From Chloroflexota bacterium (GTDB taxonomy: Bacteria > Chloroflexota > UBA6077 > CF-72), in assembly GCA_019247135.1 (NCBI GenBank), contig JAFAPL010000240.1, positions 1-6,630 on the forward strand: a stretch of DNA of 6,630 bases. Direction: 5' to 3'. The position numbers and the translations under genes are program-made. The number at the start of each line of letters is the position of its first letter. Positions within the stretch are counted from its first letter, which is position 1. The notes beneath the pieces are model-generated. The model made no database searches and was not told the DNA's origin. It was given only the letters and a program-made list of their open reading frames with translations. This document shows positions 1 to 5,789 of this stretch, in pieces.

Positions 1-423
1 ATCGGTCCACACGCCAACGTGACCTTCGTCGATGCGTGCCTGTATTCCGATTTCCTGCAACGCTGCAACGATCGCAAGCTCGAGCGCACGCACATAACAC
101 GGGACGGTGAGTCCGCGGGGGCGCAGCTTCACGATGGGGTAGCCGACGAGCTGCCCGGGCCCGTGATAGGTGACGAGCCCGCCGCGGGTGGCCCGCTCCA
201 GCTGGATACCGCGCTGCGTCAGCTGTGCTTCAGTCAGGTAGACGTCGTCTAACGACGCCCGCCGGCCGAGCGTAATCACTGGCGGATGTTCGACCAGCAG
301 CAGCGTGTCCGGAATCTCGTCGTTCAGGCGTTCCTCGGCCAGTGTGTCCTGGAGATCGGCGGCTGCCGCGTAGTCCATGACGCCCAGGTCGCGGACGTCG
401 AGCGCGAGCGCAGCGGTGGTCAA
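1..423 (-). CDS. lipB: Lipoyl(octanoyl) transferase LipB, N-terminal part (runs off the left edge)
   Basis: LipB moves the octanoyl group from octanoyl-ACP to a lysine of lipoyl-domain proteins (E2 subunits, GcvH) in the cytoplasm, the first step of endogenous lipoate synthesis. The 141 visible residues carry the family signatures EHPPVITLGRR (45-55), RGG (80-82) and YHGPGQLVGYPI (86-97). They end at GVWTD, just before the segment that should hold the catalytic lysine (KIA... motif); the catalytic cysteine lies further on, so neither can be checked here. I chose TTG at 421-423 because family members begin with a strand like ALDVRDLGVMDYAAA; the first in-frame ATG (376-378) would remove most of it. 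The TTG overlaps the lpd stop as TTGA, with no clear Shine-Dalgarno, which points to translational coupling. Pairing with lpd fits lipoate metabolism. The assignment is firm; the exact start is less so. Confidence 0.93.
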   Translation of the reverse strand, partial: MTTAALALDVRDLGVMDYAAAADLQDTLAEERLNDEIPDTLLLVEHPPVITLGRRASLDDVYLTEAQLTQRGIQLERATRGGLVTYHGPGQLVGYPIVKLRPRGLTVPCYVRALELAIVAALQEIGIQARIDEGHVGVWTD

Positions 424-1943
424 CGTGCGGCGGCCGCGGCTGGCTGCGCCGATTGGGCCGATGACGCGCGTCGCGGCGGGCCGACGTGCACTGGCATGCC
501 GAGCGCGACCATCGACGCCTCCATCGTGCCCTCGCCAAGCGTCGGATGGGCGTGGATGGCATTCGCCACATCTTCGAGGGTCGCCTCGAGATTCAACGCG
601 AGCACCCCTTCGGGGATCAGGTCGCTGGCACTCGGGCCGATGATGTGCACGCCCAGGATCTCGCCGTAGCGCTGGTCGGCCACGATCTTCACCAGCCCGT
701 CCGTCGAGCCGTACGTCTGTGCACGTCCAAGCGCCACGAACGGGAACTTGCCTACGACGACGTTGTGGCCCGCGTCGCGGGCTTTCTTTTCGGTCAGGCC
801 GACGCTTGCGACCTCGGGGTGGGTGAACGTAGCCGCCGGGACAGCCTTGTAGTCGATGCGTTCGTTGTGCCCGGCCAGGACGCCAGCCACGACCAGACCC
901 TGATGCGTGGCCACGTGCGCCAGGAGCACTTTGCCGACAACATCGCCGATGGCAAAAACGTTCGGTACGTTCGTGCGCATCTGGTCGTCAACATCGATGT
1001 AGCCGCGCCGATCCGTCTTGACGCCGGTCTTTTCCAGGTTCAGGTCGAGCGTGTTCGGTTTGCGTGAGACACCGATCAGTACGTTGTCGACCTCCTCCGT
1101 TTGCGGGTTATTGCCGTCCTTGTCGGTGACCGTGACACGCAGCTGTTTTCCATTCGGCTCGATCTTGCCGACCGTGGAGTTCGTCGAGATTTTTATCCCA
1201 CGCTTCTGAAACGAGCGGGCTAACGTGCGCCCCATGTCCTCGTCCTCGACGGGCAGCAGGTTCGGCAAAAGCTCGATCAGGGTGACCTCGGAGCCAAACG
1301 CCGAGAACATCGTCGCCCACTCGGTGCCGACGGCGCCGCCGCCAACGATGACGATCTTTTTTGGGATTTCACCCAGCATGAAGGCGCCATCGGAGTTGAT
1401 CACGCCAGGCGAATCGACGCCGGGGATCGGCAATTGCGCGGGCGTCGAGCCCGTTGCGATGATGACGTTCTTGCCCTCCAACTGGGCGCTCGGTTGGCCG
1501 CTGCCGTCGGCGGGTGCGTTGTAGAGCGGGCCGCCCTGGCCGAGCGGGCTCTTACCGACTCCGACCACTTCCACTGAACGGGGGCCGGTGAATCGCGCGT
1601 GCCCGTTGAAGTAGGTGACGCCGTTGGCTTTCAGCAGTTGTCCGACGCCGTCGGTGAGGCTCTTGACGACGGCGTCCTTGCGTTTGAGGACGGCCGGGTA
1701 GTCGAGGCGGACGTTATCGGCCAGGATGCCGTAGTCCTGGCTGTGCTGCATGGTCTCCAGGACTTCGGCGCTGCGCAGCATGGCCTTGGTGGGGATGCAG
1801 CCCCAGTTGAGGCACACGCCGCCGGGGCGCTCCTTCTCGATGACGGCGACGTGGAGGCCATATTGCGCGGCGCGGATGGCGGCGGGGTAGCCGCCCGGGC
1901 CACCGCCGACGATGACGAGGTCGAATGCGTTCTGCTCGGCCAC
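420..1943 (-). CDS. lpdA: Dihydrolipoyl dehydrogenase (E3 component)
   Basis: This FAD enzyme re-oxidises dihydrolipoyl groups of 2-oxoacid dehydrogenase E2 or glycine-cleavage H protein and reduces NAD+. The 507 residues show the FAD fold GGGPGG (13-18), the redox cysteines in GGVCLNWGCIPTK (C44, C49), the NAD fold GGGAVG (201-206), the second FAD motif AIGDVVG (331-337) and the catalytic pair in HPTLGE (H466, E471). The family is usually about 460-480 residues. The excess here is a Gly/Pro-rich insertion at about 130-156, just before NVIIATGS, and an Ala/Ser/Gln-rich tail from about 489. The usual GRxPN turn reads SRKPN (293-297). The start is GTG at 1941-1943, preceded by GAGGG (1948-1952 on the plus strand) at good spacing. 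Its stop overlaps the lipB start by 4 nt. No E1 or E2 gene is in view, so the partner complex cannot be named. Confidence 0.97.
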   Translation of the reverse strand: MAEQNAFDLVIVGGGPGGYPAAIRAAQYGLHVAVIEKERPGGVCLNWGCIPTKAMLRSAEVLETMQHSQDYGILADNVRLDYPAVLKRKDAVVKSLTDGVGQLLKANGVTYFNGHARFTGPRSVEVVGVGKSPLGQGGPLYNAPADGSGQPSAQLEGKNVIIATGSTPAQLPIPGVDSPGVINSDGAFMLGEIPKKIVIVGGGAVGTEWATMFSAFGSEVTLIELLPNLLPVEDEDMGRTLARSFQKRGIKISTNSTVGKIEPNGKQLRVTVTDKDGNNPQTEEVDNVLIGVSRKPNTLDLNLEKTGVKTDRRGYIDVDDQMRTNVPNVFAIGDVVGKVLLAHVATHQGLVVAGVLAGHNERIDYKAVPAATFTHPEVASVGLTEKKARDAGHNVVVGKFPFVALGRAQTYGSTDGLVKIVADQRYGEILGVHIIGPSASDLIPEGVLALNLEATLEDVANAIHAHPTLGEGTMEASMVALGMPVHVGPPRRASSAQSAQPAAAAAR

Positions 1944-2026
1944 TTTGCCCTCAGCCCTCAGCTTTCAAGATTCAAGTCTAGGTGATCGCTCACGCCACGG
2001 CCGTTCGATTGCCGACGGCCGAAGGA
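1944..2026 (-). promoter_or_regulatory. 83-nt gap upstream of lpd with a candidate -10 element
   Basis: This is the only real gap within the minus-strand gene series. Read on the minus strand, it contains TAGACT (1975-1980), which keeps the key A2 and T6 of a sigma-70 -10 box. About 25 nt further on come a GAGGG ribosome-binding site and the GTG of lpd. A short direct repeat, CTGAGGGCTGAGGG, spans the ribosome-binding site. I find no convincing -35 at 16-18 nt. The same TAGACT hexamer stands in front of the deacylase gene. This is a plausible separate promoter for lpd-lipB, inferred from weak sequence signals. Confidence 0.35.
1998..2021 (-). terminator. Stem-loop just after the moeA-fusion stop; possible weak terminator
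   Basis: Two arms, CGGCCGT (1998-2004) and ACGGCCG (2015-2021), can pair over 7 bp around a 10-nt loop. The structure begins 5 nt beyond the stop codon of the MoeA fusion, where a terminator would sit. No T-run follows on the minus strand, so it is not a classic intrinsic terminator. It could instead act as an mRNA 3'-end stabiliser, or it could be chance in GC-rich DNA. Confidence 0.3.
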
Positions 2027-3955
2027 TCAGGATTCCCAGACGACGCGACCCATGTCGCCGACGTCGTACCCACCCAGCGCTTCGACCTCGGCCGCGAATG
2101 TCGGGTCGCGCACCACGTCCAGTAGCGGCGCCAGCACGGGTGAAGCGTAGTGCTCGCGGGGAGCGACCAGCTGATACTGCTCCTGAAACAGCGGCACGAA
2201 CTCGAGCTGGAGCGCGCGCGCGGCGGCGAGGATGCCGAGCCCGACGTCGGCCGCGCCGCTGGCCACGTCGGCCGCGACCGCGAGATGCGTGTACTCCTCG
2301 CGATCATAGCCGCGGATCTCGTTCGGCGAGATACCCCGTTCCCGGAGTTTGAAATCGAGCAAGACGCGAGTGCCCGAGCCGCGCTGGCGGTTGACGAACA
2401 GAACGTCGTGCCGAGCGAGGTCCTGCAATGTCGAGATGCCGCGCGGATTGCCTTGCGGGACCATCAGGCCTTGCACCCGCCCAGCCAGGTGCAGCAGCAC
2501 GACTGGCAGGCCGGCGAGCTGTTTTTCAATGTACGAGACGTTGTATTCGCCCATCTGCTCGTCGAGCAGGTGTGATCCAGCGAGGTGCGCCTCACCGCGC
2601 GCCAGTGCAATCAAACCGCCCAGACTGCCGACATTCGCCGACGCCAGGGACGCACCAGGCGCACGTACCGCCAGTGCATTGTTGATCAGATCGAGCGCGA
2701 GGTCGTGGCTGCCAATGGCGACGATCGTGCGCGCGAGTGTCGCGCGATCGCGCAGCAGCTCCACTTCGATCTCCGCGCCGGCGTGCACGCCCTCGGAAAA
2801 GCGCGGAATGCGCGCCAGGCCATCGGCACGAACCATGGACATGATCACGCCAGCTCCGCGTGACAGCGGCGCGGCCATCATGCGTTCTCCGACGCGGCCG
2901 AGCTTGACGCGGACGTACTCCTCCTCACCCATAGGCGAAAGCAATTTGCGGCTCATGGTCGCCGTGATGGTCGGCCGACTCGGGGACGGCAAGCCCTGCA
3001 GGCCATACACCAGCGGCCGGAGGAAAAGCTCGCTGGTCAGGATGGCGGAGACCGGATAGCCGGGAATCCCCAGCACTGGTTTGCCGCGCGCAACACCCAG
3101 GACGAGTGGGTGGCCGGGCCGAATCGCGACACCATGGACGAGGAGCTCGCCGAGCTCACGCACGATGTCAGCCGTGTAGTCCTCGCTGCCAGCCGACGAG
3201 CCCGCATTGATGACCACCACGTCGGCCTGGTCGAGGGCACGGCTCACGGTTTCGCGAATCAGCGCACGATCGTCGCGCACGATTGGCAGGCGCGTGGCTC
3301 GGCCGCCCCACTCGCGTACCTCGTTGGTCAGTACGACCGAGTTGAAGTCGACGATGTCGCCTGGCTTCAGATCGCTACCGGGCTCCACCAGCTCTGATCC
3401 TGTTGGAATGACCGCGACGTGCGGACGGCGCCGGACGGTAACCCGCGTGTGCCCAGCCGCGACCGCCGCGCCGAGGTCGACCGCGCTGAGGCAGTGATTT
3501 GCTGGCAGCACGAGCTCGGTCGCCACGACGTCCTCGCCCATCGGTCGGACGTGCTGCCAGGGTGCAACCGGCGCCATGATCTCTACTTCGGTGCGTTCGG
3601 CGACTTCCTGCACCTGCTCCGCCATGATCACCGCGTTCGTCTCAGGCGGGAGCGGATCGCCCGTATCGACCCACATGGCCTCAGCGCCGACTTTGAGGCG
3701 CAACGGATTGGTTTCGCTCGCCCCATACGTGGCCTCGGCCTGCACCGCGATGCCATCCATGGCGGCGGCGTGATAGTGAGGCACGCTGACTCTGGCGAAC
3801 ACAGGCTCGGCGGTGACGCGGCCCAGGGCATCCGCGATCGCTACGTCCTCACCACCCAGTGGAGCAAGGGCGTCAGCGCGCTGGAGGGCGTCCCGAAAAC
3901 GCGCAATGGCATCCTCGAGTGCGATGTCCTCGAGGTACATCTCGCGCGCACGCAT
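2027..3955 (-). CDS. MoeA-type molybdopterin molybdenumtransferase fused to a C-terminal COG1910-type substrate-binding domain
   Basis: Residues 1 to about 403 are a complete MoeA: AAAMDGIAV (63-71), TGDPLPPETNAVIMAE (98-113), PTGSEL (184-189), DFNS (203-206), AGSSAGSEDYTAD (251-263) and GIPGYPVSA (296-304). MoeA inserts molybdate into adenylylated molybdopterin. Residues from about 410 to 642 form a ModA/LysR-effector-like binding domain, with SHLLDEQMGEYN (461-472), VNRQRGSGTRVLLD (521-534) and VAADVASGAADVGLGI (560-575). Related fusions are known in archaea and bacteria; the ligand of the domain is not settled, and oxyanion sensing or delivery is inference. There is no signal peptide, so the protein should be cytoplasmic. 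The KPGKP motif seen in the neighbouring MoeA is RPGHP here (279-283). The ATG (3953-3955) overlaps the upstream stop as TGATG. An alternative ATG at 3938-3940 gives MYLEDIALEDA and cannot be excluded. Confidence 0.93.
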   Translation of the reverse strand: MRAREMYLEDIALEDAIARFRDALQRADALAPLGGEDVAIADALGRVTAEPVFARVSVPHYHAAAMDGIAVQAEATYGASETNPLRLKVGAEAMWVDTGDPLPPETNAVIMAEQVQEVAERTEVEIMAPVAPWQHVRPMGEDVVATELVLPANHCLSAVDLGAAVAAGHTRVTVRRRPHVAVIPTGSELVEPGSDLKPGDIVDFNSVVLTNEVREWGGRATRLPIVRDDRALIRETVSRALDQADVVVINAGSSAGSEDYTADIVRELGELLVHGVAIRPGHPLVLGVARGKPVLGIPGYPVSAILTSELFLRPLVYGLQGLPSPSRPTITATMSRKLLSPMGEEEYVRVKLGRVGERMMAAPLSRGAGVIMSMVRADGLARIPRFSEGVHAGAEIEVELLRDRATLARTIVAIGSHDLALDLINNALAVRAPGASLASANVGSLGGLIALARGEAHLAGSHLLDEQMGEYNVSYIEKQLAGLPVVLLHLAGRVQGLMVPQGNPRGISTLQDLARHDVLFVNRQRGSGTRVLLDFKLRERGISPNEIRGYDREEYTHLAVAADVASGAADVGLGILAAARALQLEFVPLFQEQYQLVAPREHYASPVLAPLLDVVRDPTFAAEVEALGGYDVGDMGRVVWES

Positions 3956-5190
3956 CAGAAAAGCATGACATCGACCGGCGTACCGGCCAGGAGGCCGCCC
4001 GCGTCGAGCGGGATCTTCAGCATGCCGTCGGCGCGGATGAGCGTGTAGATCAGATTCGATTTACCGAACACCGGCACCGCGTCAACGCCCCCATCCGGCC
4101 GCTCTTCCAGGCGAACCTGGATGTAATCCTCGCGGCCGGTAGCTGAGGCGACGTTGCGGGTGAGGCGGGCGGCCACGCGCTTCTGCGTGGGCGCGTCCGC
4201 GCCGGCGAGGAGCGCCAGCGTGGGCGCGACGAACAGGCCGTACGTCACCATGCACGACACGGGATTACCTGGCAGACCGAAGACTGGCTTGCCGTCGCAC
4301 ACGGCCAGGATGGTTGGCTTGCCCGGTTTGAGCGAGACACCGTGCACGAGCACGCCAGGCAGGCCGAGGCTGCTGATGACCGTGGCGGTCATGTCGCGCG
4401 TGCTGACGGAGCTGCCGGCTGAAACGACCAGCACGTCGCTGGCTTCGAAGGCGGCGCGAACCTCGCGTTCCAGCGCGGTGTAGTCGTCGGGAACGATGCC
4501 GTGGAGTCGCGGCGTGTGACCGTCGCGCAGCACCAGCGAGGCAAGCGTGTACGAGTTGATATCGCGGATCTGGCCAGGCGCAGGCGAATGCTCCGGATCG
4601 ATGACCTCGTCGCCGCCTGAGACAATGCCGACCGCGAGGCGCCGCGCGACACAAACGTCCGTGATGCCCAGCGCGAGCAAGCCACCGATGTCTTGAGGGC
4701 GCAGCGTATGGCCGCGCTCGAGGAGAGGATCACCGCGACGCACGTCCTCCCCGACCTGGACCACGTTTTCACCTGGAGCGACCGGGCGGAGGACCTCGAT
4801 CGTGTGCGGTCCGACGGCCTGTGTTTGCTCGACCATGATGACGGCATCCGCGGTGTCGGGCAGCATGCCACCGGTTGCGATCACCGCGGCGTGGCCGCGT
4901 TGAAGCTCGATGCTCGCCGCGCGGCCCATGAGGATCTCGCCGACTATCTCGAGATACGCGGGCAGACCCTCGGTCGCGCCATACGTGTCGGCGGCGCGGA
5001 CGGCGAAACCGTCCATCGTGCTTCGCCGGAAGCTGGGCAGGTCGGACGGCGAACACAGGGCTTCGGCCAGGACTCGGTCGAGGGCGTCCTTCGTCTTGAC
5101 TCGTTCTGGCTCCGAGAGTGGCACCAGACGATCGAGGACGATGCGCAGCGCATCGGGCGGAGTTCGAACGTCGAAGAGCTCTCTCGTCAC
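3955..5190 (-). CDS. moeA: Molybdopterin molybdenumtransferase MoeA
   Basis: This is a 411-residue, normal-length MoeA for the final step of molybdenum cofactor synthesis: molybdate insertion into MPT-AMP with release of AMP, in the cytoplasm. Motifs in order are RRSTMDGFAVRAADTYG (55-71, with the conserved Asp60), ATGGMLPDTADAVIMVE (105-121), VGEDVRRGD (146-154), SGGDEV (191-196), RDINSY (209-214), SAGSSVSTRDMTA (257-269), SLKPGKPT (286-293) and FGLPGNPVS (304-312). The C-terminal domain IV runs from about 335 and includes IRADGMLKIP. All core motifs look intact, so this copy is probably the catalytically standard one of the pair. The start is GTG at 5188-5190, overlapping the upstream TGA as GTGA. 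Its own stop shares one base with the ATG of the fused paralogue. Whether it handles Mo, W or both cannot be read from the sequence. Confidence 0.96.
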   Translation of the reverse strand: MTRELFDVRTPPDALRIVLDRLVPLSEPERVKTKDALDRVLAEALCSPSDLPSFRRSTMDGFAVRAADTYGATEGLPAYLEIVGEILMGRAASIELQRGHAAVIATGGMLPDTADAVIMVEQTQAVGPHTIEVLRPVAPGENVVQVGEDVRRGDPLLERGHTLRPQDIGGLLALGITDVCVARRLAVGIVSGGDEVIDPEHSPAPGQIRDINSYTLASLVLRDGHTPRLHGIVPDDYTALEREVRAAFEASDVLVVSAGSSVSTRDMTATVISSLGLPGVLVHGVSLKPGKPTILAVCDGKPVFGLPGNPVSCMVTYGLFVAPTLALLAGADAPTQKRVAARLTRNVASATGREDYIQVRLEERPDGGVDAVPVFGKSNLIYTLIRADGMLKIPLDAGGLLAGTPVDVMLF

Positions 5191-5696
5191 GTCGCCGCGA
5201 TGTCGGCAACTGTGCCGCGGGTGAGGTCCACAAGCAGTTGGGCGGCGATCGGAAAGACGCTGTTGGGCGTGCCGGCGGCCGCCCAGACCTCGTCGAACTG
5301 AAGCAGGTCTGGGTCGACGAACGTACGGATCTCCGTCGCGTGGGCCAGGGGTGGCACGCCGCCGATGGCATAGCCCGTCGCCTGGCGGACCTCATCGGCG
5401 CTGGCGCGCCGGATCTTCGCGCCCACGAGCGCGCCCAGTTTGGCTGTATCCACTCGATTCGTGCCAGACGCGAGGACAAGGACTGGCGTGTTGATGGCCA
5501 TGAAGATCAAAGACTTGACAATACGAGCTTCGGTGGTCCCGATCGCGTTTGCGGCGTCGGCGGCGGTGGCCGTTCTGACGTCGAACTCGCGTATGCGCGC
5601 GTCGGCGATGCCGCGCGCCGCCAGGGCGGCGCGAACACGAGCAATGGCGCGTTGCTCCAGACGTTCCTCGGTTGGCTGCTCGTCGGTGCGTGTCAT
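5187..5696 (-). CDS. YbaK/ProX-family aminoacyl-tRNA deacylase
   Basis: This 169-residue protein is a single YbaK/aminoacyl-tRNA-editing domain. The family hydrolyses mischarged tRNAs in trans, for example Cys- or Ala-tRNA(Pro). Visible signatures are EARIVKSLIF (56-65) with K61 as the expected conserved functional lysine, VLVLASGTNRVDTAKL (72-87), ATGYAIGGVPPLAHA (106-120), and AAAGTPNSVFPI (140-151) followed by LLVDLTRGTVADIA. The first 20 or so residues are a charged, poorly conserved leader. The ATG at 5694-5696 has TAGGT (plus strand 5703-5707) about 6 nt upstream and a candidate -10 TAGACT beyond that, so this gene probably heads the operon. The downstream moeA starts inside its stop codon. 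Substrate tRNA is not predictable; members of this family often sit with unrelated metabolic genes, and a link to molybdenum cofactor is not implied by the family. Confidence 0.92.
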   Translation of the reverse strand: MTRTDEQPTEERLEQRAIARVRAALAARGIADARIREFDVRTATAADAANAIGTTEARIVKSLIFMAINTPVLVLASGTNRVDTAKLGALVGAKIRRASADEVRQATGYAIGGVPPLAHATEIRTFVDPDLLQFDEVWAAAGTPNSVFPIAAQLLVDLTRGTVADIAAT

Positions 5697-5736
5697 TGCG
5701 AGACCTATCGGCTGAGTCTAGATCACGTCAACTTCG

Positions 5737-5772
5737 CGGCGAGCCCCTGGGCGAGCCCTTGGGCGAGCCCGT
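5737..5772. repeat. Three tandem 12-bp repeats with GGC-GA-GCC cores
   Basis: Units begin at 5737, 5749 and 5761. Each contains GGCGAGCCC; the second and third share the perfect ten-mer GGGCGAGCCC, a hyphenated palindrome (GGGC, GA, GCCC). Unit ends differ slightly (CT, TT, GT). The array lies between the two outward-facing -10 candidates. It could be an operator array for a dimeric regulator, or a simple slippage repeat. The sequence alone does not decide. Confidence 0.7.
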
Positions 5773-5777
5773 GACCG

Positions 5778-5783
5778 TACACT
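5778..5783 (+). promoter_or_regulatory. Candidate -10 element TACACT for a leaderless transcript
   Basis: TACACT keeps the T1, A2, A4 and T6 positions of the -10 consensus. It ends 6 nt before the GTG start at 5790, the distance at which transcription normally begins. No Shine-Dalgarno precedes that GTG. The simplest reading is a leaderless mRNA starting at or beside the GTG. No -35 match was found at the usual spacing. Confidence 0.4.
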
Positions 5784-5789
5784 TTGCGG

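Larger units (their letters stand above)
5697..5789. promoter_or_regulatory. Divergent promoter region between the deacylase operon and the plus-strand gene
   Basis: This 93-nt region separates genes facing away from each other, so both promoters should lie in it. On the minus strand, TAGACT (5715-5720) lies about 19 nt before the deacylase ATG, giving a very short leader that contains TAGGT. On the plus strand, TACACT (5778-5783) lies 6 nt before the GTG at 5790. Neither has a clear -35 hexamer. Three tandem 12-bp repeats fill the space between the two -10 candidates, covering the -35 zone of the plus-strand gene and sequence upstream of the deacylase -10. Confidence 0.45.

Noticed and set aside
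486..1067. 193-codon plus-strand open frame
   Set aside because: Antisense shadow of dihydrolipoyl dehydrogenase, with no family resemblance.
2349..3059. 236-codon plus-strand open frame
   Set aside because: Antisense to the MoeA fusion, with Ser/Arg/Pro-rich low-information sequence and no motif or ribosome-binding site.
3953..3957. Possible frameshift splitting a single MoeA-MoeA protein
   Set aside because: The TGATG junction joins two complete MoeA modules, each with its own N- and C-terminal domains. This is a normal coupled start, not a broken gene.
3419..4048. 209-codon plus-strand open frame
   Set aside because: Antisense to the MoeA fusion. Long antisense frames are expected in GC-rich genes, and its composition (Arg/His/Asp-rich) matches a shadow frame.
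4769..5479. 236-codon minus-strand open frame overlapping moeA and the deacylase
   Set aside because: Out of frame with both genes, very Arg-rich, and spans their junction, where both true frames have conserved motifs.
5118..5774. 218-codon plus-strand open frame ending in the ASPWASPWASP repeat
   Set aside because: It lies antisense to the deacylase and the start of moeA, which have clear family motifs. The Ser-Pro-Trp repeat is only the translation of the 12-bp DNA repeat. No recognisable domain.
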